Origin: Oscillospiraceae bacterium | Lineage (GTDB): Bacteria; Bacillota; Clostridia; Oscillospirales; Oscillospiraceae | Reading direction: 5' to 3' | DNA: 64,000 nt | Assembly (NCBI GenBank): GCA_015068245.1 | Contig: SVKU01000013.1 | Span: 1 to 64,000 of the forward strand | Part shown: positions 42,888-51,032 of the stretch, piece by piece | Position numbering within the stretch: position 1 is the stretch's first letter | Layout of the letters: each line of letters opens with the position of its first letter | Translations under genes and position numbers: made by a program | The notes under the pieces: model-generated | What the model saw: the letters and a program-made list of their open reading frames with translations, nothing else | The model's database searches: none | What the model was told of the DNA's origin: nothing

Positions 42888-43616
42888 ATGAACAAACTAT
42901 ACGAGAAAAGCGAATTGTGGTTTGCTGTTCTGTGGATAATCGTGTATGTTGTGGGGACAAGCCTTACCGATTCTCTCGGGTTTTCCAAAATTCCAACCTT
43001 TGTGTTTCATGCGGTTCTGTGTTATATAGCTTTTTTGTGGCTGAGAAAGAACGGTATGTTTGAAAAGTATGGGCTTTGCAAGCCTGTCGTGCCTGCTTCA
43101 AAACTCCTGTATTATGTACCACTGCTTATACCTGTTACCTGCAACTTCTGGTTTGGAGTAACCATGAATATGCCCCTTGTGGAAACGGTGTTTTACATTT
43201 GCAGCATGATTTGCGTGGGATTCCTTGAGGAACTTATCTTCCGTGGTTTCCTGTTCAAAGCCATGGCAAAGGACAATATAAAGGCCGCTGTAATAGTATC
43301 CAGCATCACCTTTGGAATAGGTCACATCGTGAACCTTATCAACGGAAGCGGTGCCGAGCTGGTTCCTAATCTTTGCCAGGTGTGTTACGCAATTGCGATC
43401 GGGTTTATGTTTGTCATGCTTTTTCATTATTCAAAAAGCCTCTGGGTGTGTATCATCACTCACAGCATTGTAAACGCTCTCAGTGCATTTGGCGTTCAAG
43501 CGGGAATGACAGGAGAATTGATTTCTGCAGCGATACTGACAGTTGTACCGGCAGCCTATGCTGTGTATATAGCAAAGCATGTTTCGGTTGACAGCAATGT
43601 GGATATCTCCTATTGA
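42888..43616 (+). CDS. CPBP-family intramembrane metalloprotease
   Basis: A 242-residue membrane protein with about seven TM helices. The CPBP (CAAX protease/bacteriocin-processing, Abi) motifs are visible: FLEELIFRGFLFK (EExxxR, motif 1, about residues 113-125), FGIGHIVNL with the metal-binding His, and a C-terminal HSIVNA with the third His and Asn. Substrate unknown; family members process prenylated proteins or confer self-immunity. It follows ahcY by 115 bp, separated by a degenerate repeat; GGAGG ribosome-binding site. Confidence 0.85.
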   Translation: MNKLYEKSELWFAVLWIIVYVVGTSLTDSLGFSKIPTFVFHAVLCYIAFLWLRKNGMFEKYGLCKPVVPASKLLYYVPLLIPVTCNFWFGVTMNMPLVETVFYICSMICVGFLEELIFRGFLFKAMAKDNIKAAVIVSSITFGIGHIVNLINGSGAELVPNLCQVCYAIAIGFMFVMLFHYSKSLWVCIITHSIVNALSAFGVQAGMTGELISAAILTVVPAAYAVYIAKHVSVDSNVDISY

Positions 43617-43640
43617 CATACGACAATATTCTGCTATAAT
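43613..43640 (+). promoter_or_regulatory. promoter of the SAM riboswitch-metK transcript
   Basis: TTGACA (43613-43618), 16 bp, TATAAT (43635-43640), both hexamers full consensus. The -35 overlaps the stop codon of the protease gene. Confidence 0.8.
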
Positions 43641-43661
43641 TCATTTGTTAAACACAATTTA

Positions 43662-43808
43662 ACCTTATCAAGAGTGACGGAGGGAGCGGCCCTGTGAAGT
43701 CCGGCAACCTGCCATGCAAGGTGCCAAATCCGACGATGTGCCCATTGCACCATCGAAAGATGAGGATGGATGATAGAATCTAACTCCGTCCTTAGGGCGG
43801 AGTTTTTG
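43662..43808 (+). promoter_or_regulatory. SAM-I (S-box) riboswitch with terminator
   Basis: The conserved S-box core is complete: TTATCAAGAG followed by GGAGGGA, CCCTGTGAAG, GGCAACC, GGTGCCAAATCC, and the closing GATGAGGA, with P1 formed by CTTATCA and TGATAG (about 43664 and 43771-43776). A terminator hairpin follows at 43783-43803 (ACTCCGTCC/GGGCGGAGT) with TTTTT. SAM binding should favour the terminator and shut off metK and the cotranscribed dehydrogenase gene. Confidence 0.93.
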
Positions 43809-43854
43809 CATATATCCCACTCTTTGATACCAAAGAAAGGAGAACAAATAACTT

Positions 43855-45039
43855 ATGAGCAAAAGAATTTTTACTTCCGAATCTGTTACAGAAGGACATC
43901 CCGACAAGGTCTGCGATCAGATTTCTGACGCAGTGCTTGACTCTATCCTTGCCGAGGATCCCACTGCCCGTGTAGCCTGTGAAACTGTCTGTACTACAGG
44001 CATGGTGTTTGTTATGGGCGAGATATCCACCAAATGCTACGTTGATATTCCCGCAATCGCCCGTGAAACTATCCGCACCATCGGCTATGACGATCCTTCC
44101 TACGGATTTGATTACAAATCCTGCGCTGTTATGAGCGCTATTGACGAACAGAGTACCGATATCGCCATGGGCGTAGACGAATCTCAGGAGATCAAGGAAG
44201 GTGCAACCGATGCTGCCGACCTTATCGGTGCCGGTGACCAGGGTATGATGTTCGGTTTCGCCTGTGACGAGACCGAGGAACTTATGCCCGCACCCATCTC
44301 TATGGCTCACAGTCTCACCAGAAAGCTGGCTGACGTTCGCAAATCCGGTGAGCTTAACTGGCTTCGTCCGGACGGTAAGAGCCAGGTGACCGTTGAATAC
44401 GGCGCTGACGGCTCTGTCAAGAGAGTTGATGCCATAGTCCTTTCCACTCAGCACAGCCCGGAGATCGCAACCAAAGAGCTGAGAGAGGGTATCATGGAAA
44501 CCGTCATTCTGCCCACTATTGATAAAAAGTATATCGACAAGGACACCAAGTTCTACATCAACCCCACCGGTCGCTTTGTTATTGGCGGTCCAGTTGGCGA
44601 CAGCGGACTTACCGGACGTAAGATCATCGTTGATACTTACGGCGGTTACGCCAGCCACGGCGGCGGCTGCTTCTCCGGCAAGGACCCCACCAAGGTTGAC
44701 CGCAGTGCCTGCTATATGGCTCGTCACGTTGCCAAGAACATCGTTGCCGCCGGTCTTGCAAAGAAGTGCCAGATTCAGGTGGCTTACGCCATCGGTGTTG
44801 CTCACCCTGTTTCCGTTGAGGTTGAGACTTACGGCACCGGCATTATGGACGATGAAAAACTGGCTCAGCTTATTACTTCCGTATTTGACCTTCGTCCCGC
44901 AAAGATAATCGAATACCTTGACCTGCGCCGCCCCATCTATCGTCAGACTGCTGCCTACGGTCATTTCGGCAGAACCGACATTGATCTCAGCTGGGAAAAG
45001 ACCAACATGGTAGATATTCTTAGATCCGAGGTAAAGTAA
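43855..45039 (+). CDS. metK: S-adenosylmethionine synthetase
   Basis: A 394-residue enzyme making SAM from methionine and ATP. Signatures are [20 protein letters not shown] at the N-terminus, [15 protein letters not shown] (about residue 123) and [17 protein letters not shown] (phosphate-binding loop, about residue 266). It is directly controlled by the S-box riboswitch upstream. Its stop codon overlaps the next start as TAATG, so the dehydrogenase is translated in tandem. Length is normal. Confidence 0.97.
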   Translation: MSKRIFTSESVTEGHPDKVCDQISDAVLDSILAEDPTARVACETVCTTGMVFVMGEISTKCYVDIPAIARETIRTIGYDDPSYGFDYKSCAVMSAIDEQSTDIAMGVDESQEIKEGATDAADLIGAGDQGMMFGFACDETEELMPAPISMAHSLTRKLADVRKSGELNWLRPDGKSQVTVEYGADGSVKRVDAIVLSTQHSPEIATKELREGIMETVILPTIDKKYIDKDTKFYINPTGRFVIGGPVGDSGLTGRKIIVDTYGGYASHGGGCFSGKDPTKVDRSACYMARHVAKNIVAAGLAKKCQIQVAYAIGVAHPVSVEVETYGTGIMDDEKLAQLITSVFDLRPAKIIEYLDLRRPIYRQTAAYGHFGRTDIDLSWEKTNMVDILRSEVK

Positions 45040-46238
45040 TGGAAAAAATCACTGTAATGGGCTGTGGATATATAGGACTTCCCACAGCTGTGACATTTGC
45101 CCAGGCGGGATATACTGTCTGCGGCGTTGATGTCAACGAAGAAAAGATAAAAATTCTGTCCTCGGGCAAAGCGTACTTTGACGAACCGGGTCTGAACGAA
45201 GCATTGAAAGACGCCATGGATAGGGGGCTGCTTAGCTTTTCCACCAGGCCTCAGCCTGCAGATGTGTTTATTATTTCCGTGCCTACCCCTTGTGTGCCCA
45301 CTCATGACGGCAAATACGGCTGCGGACTGGATTACGTCCGTTCCGCTGCCAATATGGTAGGTACTGTAGTCAAAGAGGGAAACCTTGTTGTTCTTGAATC
45401 CACATCTCCTCCGGGAACCACCAGAGAGGTTGAAGATATCGTTGCTTCCGTCAGCGGTCTGGATAAAGACAGTTTTATGACGGCTCACTGTCCCGAAAGG
45501 GTCATCCCCGGTAATATGCTCAAGGAATTGCGTGAGAATGATCGCATCATAGGTTCCGCCAAGCCGGAAACTGCCGAGTATGCCAAGCGCATTTATCAGC
45601 CGATTCTCACCAAAGGTGATATCAAAACTACTGATGACCTGACTGCAGAGCTTTGCAAACTGGCAGAAAACACCTATCGGGATATAAACATCGCCTTTGC
45701 CAACGAACTGAGCGTGGTGTGCGATAAACTGGGTATAGACGTGTTTGGACTTATAAAGCTGACCAACTGTCATCCCAGAGTAAATGTTCACAGTCCCGGT
45801 GTCGGAGTCGGCGGTCACTGTATCCCCGTAGTGCCCTGGTTTATTCACGAAAAGTTTGAGGAGGAAACAAATCTTATCCTCCAGTCTCGTATTATCAATG
45901 ACAATCGCCCCAACTGGGTGGCAGACAAGGTTGGTCAGTTCATCGCTCCTCCGGCAACAGTTGCTGTGCTGGGCATGACATACAAAAACGACACTGACGA
46001 CTTGCGTGACAGTGCCGCTGTTGTGTTTGCCGGTATTCTCAAAGAGCGTGGCTATAATGTTATCTGCTGCGAGCCCAATGCCAACGGCAACGTATATGAT
46101 TACGAAAACCTTCCTCTGGAAGAGGTTCTTGACAAGGCAGCATTTACCGTTATTGCCCTTGCCCACAAGGAGTTTGTGGCTGCAAAGGACAAGATAGCTT
46201 CCGTGCCTCATTACGACTGCGTTGGACTTTTAAGCTAA
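45039..46238 (+). CDS. nucleotide-sugar dehydrogenase, UDP-N-acetylmannosaminuronate (WecC-like)
   Basis: A 399-residue NAD-dependent oxidoreductase of the UDP-glucose/GDP-mannose dehydrogenase family. The Rossmann motif GCGYIGLPTAV is at residue 8, the catalytic AHCPERVIPG region near 147, and the segment HPRVNVHSPGVGVGGHCIPV with the active-site Cys matches UDP-ManNAc dehydrogenases (WecC/CapL) better than UDP-Glc dehydrogenase. It provides an acidic sugar nucleotide for a surface polymer. No epimerase or glycan gene is adjacent; instead it is fused translationally to metK under the SAM riboswitch, an odd pairing. Its 3' end overlaps the convergent HD gene by 89 bp. Confidence 0.88.
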   Translation: MEKITVMGCGYIGLPTAVTFAQAGYTVCGVDVNEEKIKILSSGKAYFDEPGLNEALKDAMDRGLLSFSTRPQPADVFIISVPTPCVPTHDGKYGCGLDYVRSAANMVGTVVKEGNLVVLESTSPPGTTREVEDIVASVSGLDKDSFMTAHCPERVIPGNMLKELRENDRIIGSAKPETAEYAKRIYQPILTKGDIKTTDDLTAELCKLAENTYRDINIAFANELSVVCDKLGIDVFGLIKLTNCHPRVNVHSPGVGVGGHCIPVVPWFIHEKFEEETNLILQSRIINDNRPNWVADKVGQFIAPPATVAVLGMTYKNDTDDLRDSAAVVFAGILKERGYNVICCEPNANGNVYDYENLPLEEVLDKAAFTVIALAHKEFVAAKDKIASVPHYDCVGLLS

Positions 46239-46683
46239 TACAATATTCCTTGACGGCGCACAACGTGTCTGCGATGTTTACTATGTAAGACTCCGGATAT
46301 GTTGGGCGCCTGTCTGATATAGGCCACATATGGCAAAGGATTATATCCGATTCCCGATCTGTCAGCTCGAAATGCTTTTTTGACTGAAAAAGAGCGTCCT
46401 TTGGGTGAGCCGTAAGGTGTGTCTTCAAATCATGTTCGTGATTGTGGTACAGGTAAAAATCATGGAGCATTGCTCCTCTTGCAGCTTCGAGACTGTTTAG
46501 TCCCAGAATCTTAGTAATTCTCCAACTCAGTTTTGCCACCCTTATGCTGTGGTCAAAACGGTTGGATTTCCCATGGTGGCAAAAGTTCTTCAACTTCAAG
46601 TATTCCTTGTTTGATATGATGTCCTCAACGATCCATTCAAACGTAAGTTTTTCTGCATGACATTTTGCATTGAAAACCCTCAA
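46150..46683 (-). CDS. HD-domain protein (putative phosphohydrolase)
   Basis: A 177-residue protein with the HD metal-site pattern: HSIRVAKLSW (first His), GAMLHDFYLYH (His-Asp) and IADTLCAVKEY (last Asp). This small HD family is conserved in Firmicutes; substrate unknown, nucleotide or second-messenger hydrolysis is typical. I use a TTG start at 46683, 7 nt from GGAGG, because the GTG at 46692 lies inside the ribosome-binding site. That site is buried in a perfect 11 bp hairpin reaching into the end of the RNase M5 gene. The last 30 codons run antisense to the dehydrogenase gene. Confidence 0.7.
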   Translation of the reverse strand: MRVFNAKCHAEKLTFEWIVEDIISNKEYLKLKNFCHHGKSNRFDHSIRVAKLSWRITKILGLNSLEAARGAMLHDFYLYHNHEHDLKTHLTAHPKDALFQSKKHFELTDRESDIILCHMWPISDRRPTYPESYIVNIADTLCAVKEYCISLKVQRSRNEARKLSCPLQPQTPCGQGQ

Positions 46684-46690
46684 ATAAATC

Positions 46691-46736
46691 ACCTCCGATG
46701 AAAGTTAACACAATCATGTTATCTGTCATCGGAGGT
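46691..46736 (-). promoter_or_regulatory. hairpin sequestering the HD-gene Shine-Dalgarno sequence
   Basis: ACCTCCGATGA (46691-46701) and TCATCGGAGGT (46726-46736) are exact complements. On the minus strand the 5' arm lies in the last codons of the RNase M5 gene and the 3' arm holds the GGAGGTGA ribosome-binding site; an inner TAACA/TGTTA stem extends it. A ribosome finishing the RNase M5 gene would open it, giving translational coupling. Confidence 0.6.
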
Positions 46737-47321
46737 ATTTTCAATGGTAATTGATTCCAGCTCATCAAGGGTCATGGTCAGGTTCAAAAACTCCAAAAGT
46801 GCGTTGGCAGTCATATTTTTTGGCAAAGACAGTTTCTTTTGCAGAGCTGCCCGCTTTTCTGTGCTTCCCGCACCGGAAAGACCTAGCCGTAGGAAGTCGG
46901 CTTTGGTTATTGGGCTGACGTTATGGTTAGTAACACTTTCGTCCTCAAAGGTGGCACCGGCGTTTTCAAGGGCTGTCAGCAGTATTTCGGGCGGCATACC
47001 CTCAACACCAAGCTTGCCTTCCTTTCCACCATGAGCCTTGCGCTTTTCCTTACCGTATATATCGGGGATATAAGCCTGCTTGATTTTGTCTTTCGGCAGA
47101 CTGCCTTTCAGATAATTGCGTATAACAAACCCGGCTCCATCGCCGTCAGTAAGGATTATCAACCCACGCTTTTCCGCCAACATTCTTAGCAGAGCCAGCT
47201 TTTCGGCGTTGTTGAATATTCCAAATCCTGAGGTTTCAATAATGGTTGCATCAACAAGCTGTTTCAAGGTGTTTTTGTCGTACCTGCCTTCAACAACGAT
47301 AACTTCTTTGATCTTCCTCAT
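46719..47321 (-). CDS. rnmV: ribonuclease M5
   Basis: A 200-residue Toprim-domain endonuclease that trims 5S rRNA precursors in Firmicutes. The Toprim motifs VVEGRYDKNTL (catalytic Glu) and LTDGDGAG (DxD) are present, followed by the basic C-terminal region (YGKEKRKAHGGKEGKLGVEG, then PPEILLTALE) typical of RNase M5. Starts within the holA stop (4 bp ATGA overlap). rnmV usually neighbours ksgA; here it is with holA and comEC. Confidence 0.9.
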   Translation of the reverse strand: MRKIKEVIVVEGRYDKNTLKQLVDATIIETSGFGIFNNAEKLALLRMLAEKRGLIILTDGDGAGFVIRNYLKGSLPKDKIKQAYIPDIYGKEKRKAHGGKEGKLGVEGMPPEILLTALENAGATFEDESVTNHNVSPITKADFLRLGLSGAGSTEKRAALQKKLSLPKNMTANALLEFLNLTMTLDELESITIENTSDDR

Positions 47322-48343
47322 TTTCCTGCCAGCTCCAGTATCAGCATTTCCAACTGCAGTTGCTTGTCATAACCGGTGGATTTCATTTTCAAATCTGTTT
47401 CGGCGCACAGCTTCAGTGCTTTTTGACACCACTGAACGGTGAATCGCTTCGATGCATTTATACGAAGCTTTGTTGCATAGGGAGACAGCCCCCACAGCTT
47501 TTGAAGATACTGTGCATCTTTGCCTGCGTCAAGTGCCAGTTTGGCGGTATAAAGCTGACGGAGTTGACCACCAAGTACAGACAATAGGGAAATGGGTTCT
47601 TCTTTTTTCTCGCATAGAGTATGAAGCTTGTTCAGTGCATCGCCAAAACGCTTTTCTGCAATGGCATTTGTCATGTCAAACACAACGGCTTCCACTGTGG
47701 GTTCAACCAGTTCGTCAATATGAGATCGGTTAACTTCGCCCTTGGTGAATGCTGCAAGTTTTTCGATTTCCTGATTCAGACTTGTCATAAGACCGTCGGA
47801 GATATCAACCAGATAGGAAGCATCACCACGGCTTATGTCCCGTCCGAGAGACTTGAATTTTTTGACTGTCCATGCAGTCAGCTCAGACGCAGGCTGAGGA
47901 TCAAAGGATATACAAATACCGTATTTGTCGATGGCGGAAGTAAGCTTTTTCTGACGGCCGTCAGCTTTGTAGGTAATGGTGTCGTAAACAAAAATAAGGC
48001 AAACGTAGTCCGGCAGATCTTCAATTATCTCAATGAAACGGGTTCGGTTTGACTCGTTCATTCCGAAAATATCGAAATCGTTTACCAGTACCATTGAGCG
48101 GTCACTCATCATTGGATAGGTGTCTATTGCTAAAGACAGGGCTTCCAGATCAAGGGATGAACCATTGAAGTCATGGTAGTTGAAAGCTTCACATACGCCT
48201 TCCACAAGCTGCTTGTGGAGACGATTGACGCAAAACTGACGCAGATAGCTTTCTTCGCCGCTGAAGATATAAAATTTTCCGATTTCACCGCTGTCAAGAG
48301 CGGCTTTCATGAATTTGTAATCCTTGTCGGTTGATTTAGCCAT
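47318..48343 (-). CDS. holA: DNA polymerase III delta subunit
   Basis: A 341-residue clamp-loader subunit that opens the beta clamp. The AAA+-like N-terminal domain begins with YIFSGEESYLRQFCVNRL (degenerate Walker A region) and continues with DRSMVLVNDFDIF, while the C-terminal helical collar domain includes ISLLSVLGGQLRQLYTAKLALD. Length and order match HolA (YqeN in Bacillus). It follows comEC by 8 bp, the order seen in Bacillus (comEC-yqzM-holA), and overlaps rnmV. Confidence 0.93.
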   Translation of the reverse strand: MAKSTDKDYKFMKAALDSGEIGKFYIFSGEESYLRQFCVNRLHKQLVEGVCEAFNYHDFNGSSLDLEALSLAIDTYPMMSDRSMVLVNDFDIFGMNESNRTRFIEIIEDLPDYVCLIFVYDTITYKADGRQKKLTSAIDKYGICISFDPQPASELTAWTVKKFKSLGRDISRGDASYLVDISDGLMTSLNQEIEKLAAFTKGEVNRSHIDELVEPTVEAVVFDMTNAIAEKRFGDALNKLHTLCEKKEEPISLLSVLGGQLRQLYTAKLALDAGKDAQYLQKLWGLSPYATKLRINASKRFTVQWCQKALKLCAETDLKMKSTGYDKQLQLEMLILELAGK

Positions 48344-48351
48344 GTTTTTAC

Positions 48352-50616
48352 CTATTTTCTTATTGTAATATTTCCTGATTCATCGGTACGCATAACAGAA
48401 ACACCAAATGCTTCCAGTCGGTAAAGTGTTTCATCGGAGGGGTGACCGTAGCTGTTGTATCCCACGGATATGATGGCGGTTTCCGGATCGACGGTTCTGA
48501 GAAGCTTTTCGCCTGTTGACAGCCTGGAACCGTGATGACCTGCGACCAGAAGCTCCACATTAGGAAGATCACGGGTTGCGATAAGCAGGTTTTCAAGATC
48601 AATATTCATATCTGCAGTAACAAGTATATCATAATTCTCGTGAGAAATCACCATACTGAGACATTCTTCATTGGCAGTTTCTCCTCCCATGGGAGCAAAT
48701 ATTTCGATTGAAGAAGAACCGAAATCAACAAGTGCATCGTTTTTTAGAATGACAGTATCGCATTTGTTGGTTTTTGCGGCTTGAATTATCTCATACCGCA
48801 TACCTGTTTCGTCGACGACATCGGGGATAACCACCGTATCTACCTCAAAGCTGCTGATTATTTCAGGGATATATTCGGCGTGGTCAGAATGAAAGTGGGT
48901 CACGATGAGCATATCAATATGGTCGCTGCCCAGGGAATTGAGGTGAGATTTCAGCGCACTGTCGGGAGACTTGGTACCGCCGCAGTCAATAACTATTGTT
49001 TCGCCTCTGGAATTTGCCACAAGACATTGCCCCTGTCCCACGTCCAAGGCTGTAAATGTCAGATCGGATGTGGAAATATACATATTGTTGACCAGGCAGG
49101 CGGCGGCAAAAGTTAAAATGCAGCAGACTATTTGAACAAACGGTCTTTTATTTTTGAATACAATAGACAGAACGATAACAATATACACGAAAACGAGCCA
49201 TATCTTATAGGCGAAGAAATCCAAATGGATAGTCGCAAAGGGAATATTGCTAAGCAAGGACACCATTCCGCTGATGTATCGTATTAAAACAGACGGTATG
49301 AAAGTCAAAAGGGAACCGAGCCCGGAAGACAGGAATGCTATCGAAAGAATAAGCATGCCTGTTGTGAAACAAAGGCTGAATGCCCATAGGGTGAGCAGAT
49401 TTGACAGTGGAGATATTACACAGACGGTGCCGTAATACAGCGCAATGATCGGAACGGATGGAACAAGTACGCCAAAGCTGCTGCAAAGGGAACTTTTTAT
49501 GAAATTCAGCACATAGTGGCCTGCTTTGGTTGAGCAAAGCTTTGTGTCGGCAATCCGGACTACGGGTTTTGCAGCCGAGATCCATCTGTATATGGAAGGA
49601 GAAAACAGACAAATACCGATGCAGCAGGCAAAACTGAGCTGCAGCGCCATATTGGCAATGGACAGGGGATTGAGAAGAAGCAGTAGCAGCAGAGCCAGAG
49701 AAATGTTGGTCAGGCCGTCGCTGTCACGGTAAAACAAAGGTGCGGAGATCACCATTATATACATCAGTGATGCTCTGCATACGGAAGGCGTGAATCCGCT
49801 CATGGCCGAAAAGAACAGTATCACAGGAATCGAAACAGCGGCTGTCAGCCTACGCCGTCTTGCAAGCAGAGAGATAATGCTTATAAGGAAGCCTATATGA
49901 AGCCCTGAAACAACAAATACATGAGTAAGGCCGGTACGCTCCATGCTGTACATAAAGTCTTCGGGAACATACTGATCTTTTCCCAACAGCAAAGCTTTCA
50001 TAAAACTGCTTTCAAATTCGGGATATATATTGTCAAGCATACCCTCGAAAGCTTTTGAAACCTTTGCAGGGTAGTATTTCAGCGGTGTCGATTCGGGATG
50101 CAGAATATTGGGAGATTCAAAGACTGCAGCCTTCAAAGTATATCCGTTGGCGGCATAATACAGTGTGGGTTCTCTGTGTATGGTATCTGCAAGAGTAAGC
50201 TCTGCATTTGAGCTCAAAATATCGCCGGGTATGAGTTCGAGACTCTGACCATAGAAGTAGACAAGAGATTTGTAGCTCTTGCTGTCGATCACAACGTTGG
50301 CCTGAACTCGTGTGCCGTAATCATAGACTTCACTGTAATCGGTGACTTCGGCAGAAATTCGCATGGTCTCTCCGTTGTACTCAGCGGCAGGGCTGCGAAA
50401 CAGCGCATTGTATGCGCTGAACCATGTCAATCCCAAAGCGGCAGCCAGCAAAATGATGGTCAACCTTTTACCGAAATCGTTTTTCAAAACCGGACCAACA
50501 CAGCATAATACGGCCAAAGCTACAGCTATGTACAAAACATATTCAGTTGGAAGAAAGTACACGGCCAAAAACACAGCTGCCGCAAAAGAGAAAGCAAAAG
50601 TAGCAAGTTTTCGCAT
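48352..50616 (-). CDS. comEC: ComEC/Rec2 family DNA uptake channel
   Basis: A 754-residue multi-domain membrane protein for uptake of single-stranded DNA. Order: two N-terminal TM helices with an external OB-like (DUF4131) domain (about residues 20-170), the competence membrane domain (from about 195, MERTGLTHVFVVSGLHIGFL), and a C-terminal metallo-beta-lactamase domain with THFHSDHAE and AGHHGS metal ligands (about 505-754) thought to degrade the non-transported strand. All parts are intact, so natural competence is possible, though no other com gene is in the window. Confidence 0.93.
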   Translation of the reverse strand: MRKLATFAFSFAAAVFLAVYFLPTEYVLYIAVALAVLCCVGPVLKNDFGKRLTIILLAAALGLTWFSAYNALFRSPAAEYNGETMRISAEVTDYSEVYDYGTRVQANVVIDSKSYKSLVYFYGQSLELIPGDILSSNAELTLADTIHREPTLYYAANGYTLKAAVFESPNILHPESTPLKYYPAKVSKAFEGMLDNIYPEFESSFMKALLLGKDQYVPEDFMYSMERTGLTHVFVVSGLHIGFLISIISLLARRRRLTAAVSIPVILFFSAMSGFTPSVCRASLMYIMVISAPLFYRDSDGLTNISLALLLLLLLNPLSIANMALQLSFACCIGICLFSPSIYRWISAAKPVVRIADTKLCSTKAGHYVLNFIKSSLCSSFGVLVPSVPIIALYYGTVCVISPLSNLLTLWAFSLCFTTGMLILSIAFLSSGLGSLLTFIPSVLIRYISGMVSLLSNIPFATIHLDFFAYKIWLVFVYIVIVLSIVFKNKRPFVQIVCCILTFAAACLVNNMYISTSDLTFTALDVGQGQCLVANSRGETIVIDCGGTKSPDSALKSHLNSLGSDHIDMLIVTHFHSDHAEYIPEIISSFEVDTVVIPDVVDETGMRYEIIQAAKTNKCDTVILKNDALVDFGSSSIEIFAPMGGETANEECLSMVISHENYDILVTADMNIDLENLLIATRDLPNVELLVAGHHGSRLSTGEKLLRTVDPETAIISVGYNSYGHPSDETLYRLEAFGVSVMRTDESGNITIRK

Positions 50617-50641
50617 AAATCCGGATTCCTGTAATACGTTT

Positions 50642-50677
50642 AAGGAGTTGCCACGAATGAGCCGGTGGCAACTCCTT
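50642..50677. terminator. hairpin after hinT
   Basis: AAGGAGTTGCCAC (50642-50654) pairs with GTGGCAACTCCTT (50665-50677), 13 bp perfect. T-tracts are short on both strands, so termination may be partial, allowing read-through into comEC. Confidence 0.6.
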
Positions 50678-50685
50678 TGATAATA

Positions 50686-51021
50686 TTAGTTAAACTGTCC
50701 CAGTGTTTTGCCGCCCAGCACATGGAAGTGAAGGTGGAAAACGCTCTGCCCTGCGGTTTCGCCGCAGTTGGATACCACCCGGTATTCTTCAATACCCTGT
50801 TCTTTGGCAATCTTGGGGATAACGGAGAAAATATGACCAACAACGCTGCAGTTATCGGCGTTTACTTCAGCTACGGAGGTCAGGTGAAGCTTGGGGATAA
50901 CGAGAATATGAACAGGAGCCATGGGTGCGATGTCTTTAAAAGCATAGCACAGCTCGTCTTCATAAACCTTGTCGGAGGGGATATCTCCGGAAATTATCTT
51001 GCAAAACAGACAATCAGACAT
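50686..51021 (-). CDS. HIT-family nucleotide-binding hydrolase (HinT-like)
   Basis: A 111-residue histidine-triad protein. CLFCKIISGDIPSDKVYED at the N-terminus carries the zinc-binding Cys pair of many HIT proteins, and HLHFHVLGG near the C-terminus is the catalytic His triad. HinT proteins hydrolyse adenosine phosphoramidates and aminoacyl-adenylates, which makes the position 11 bp after alaS suggestive: it could clean up lysyl- or alanyl-AMP by-products. Very standard size. Confidence 0.93.
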   Translation of the reverse strand: MSDCLFCKIISGDIPSDKVYEDELCYAFKDIAPMAPVHILVIPKLHLTSVAEVNADNCSVVGHIFSVIPKIAKEQGIEEYRVVSNCGETAGQSVFHLHFHVLGGKTLGQFN

Positions 51022-51032
51022 AGTTTGACTCC

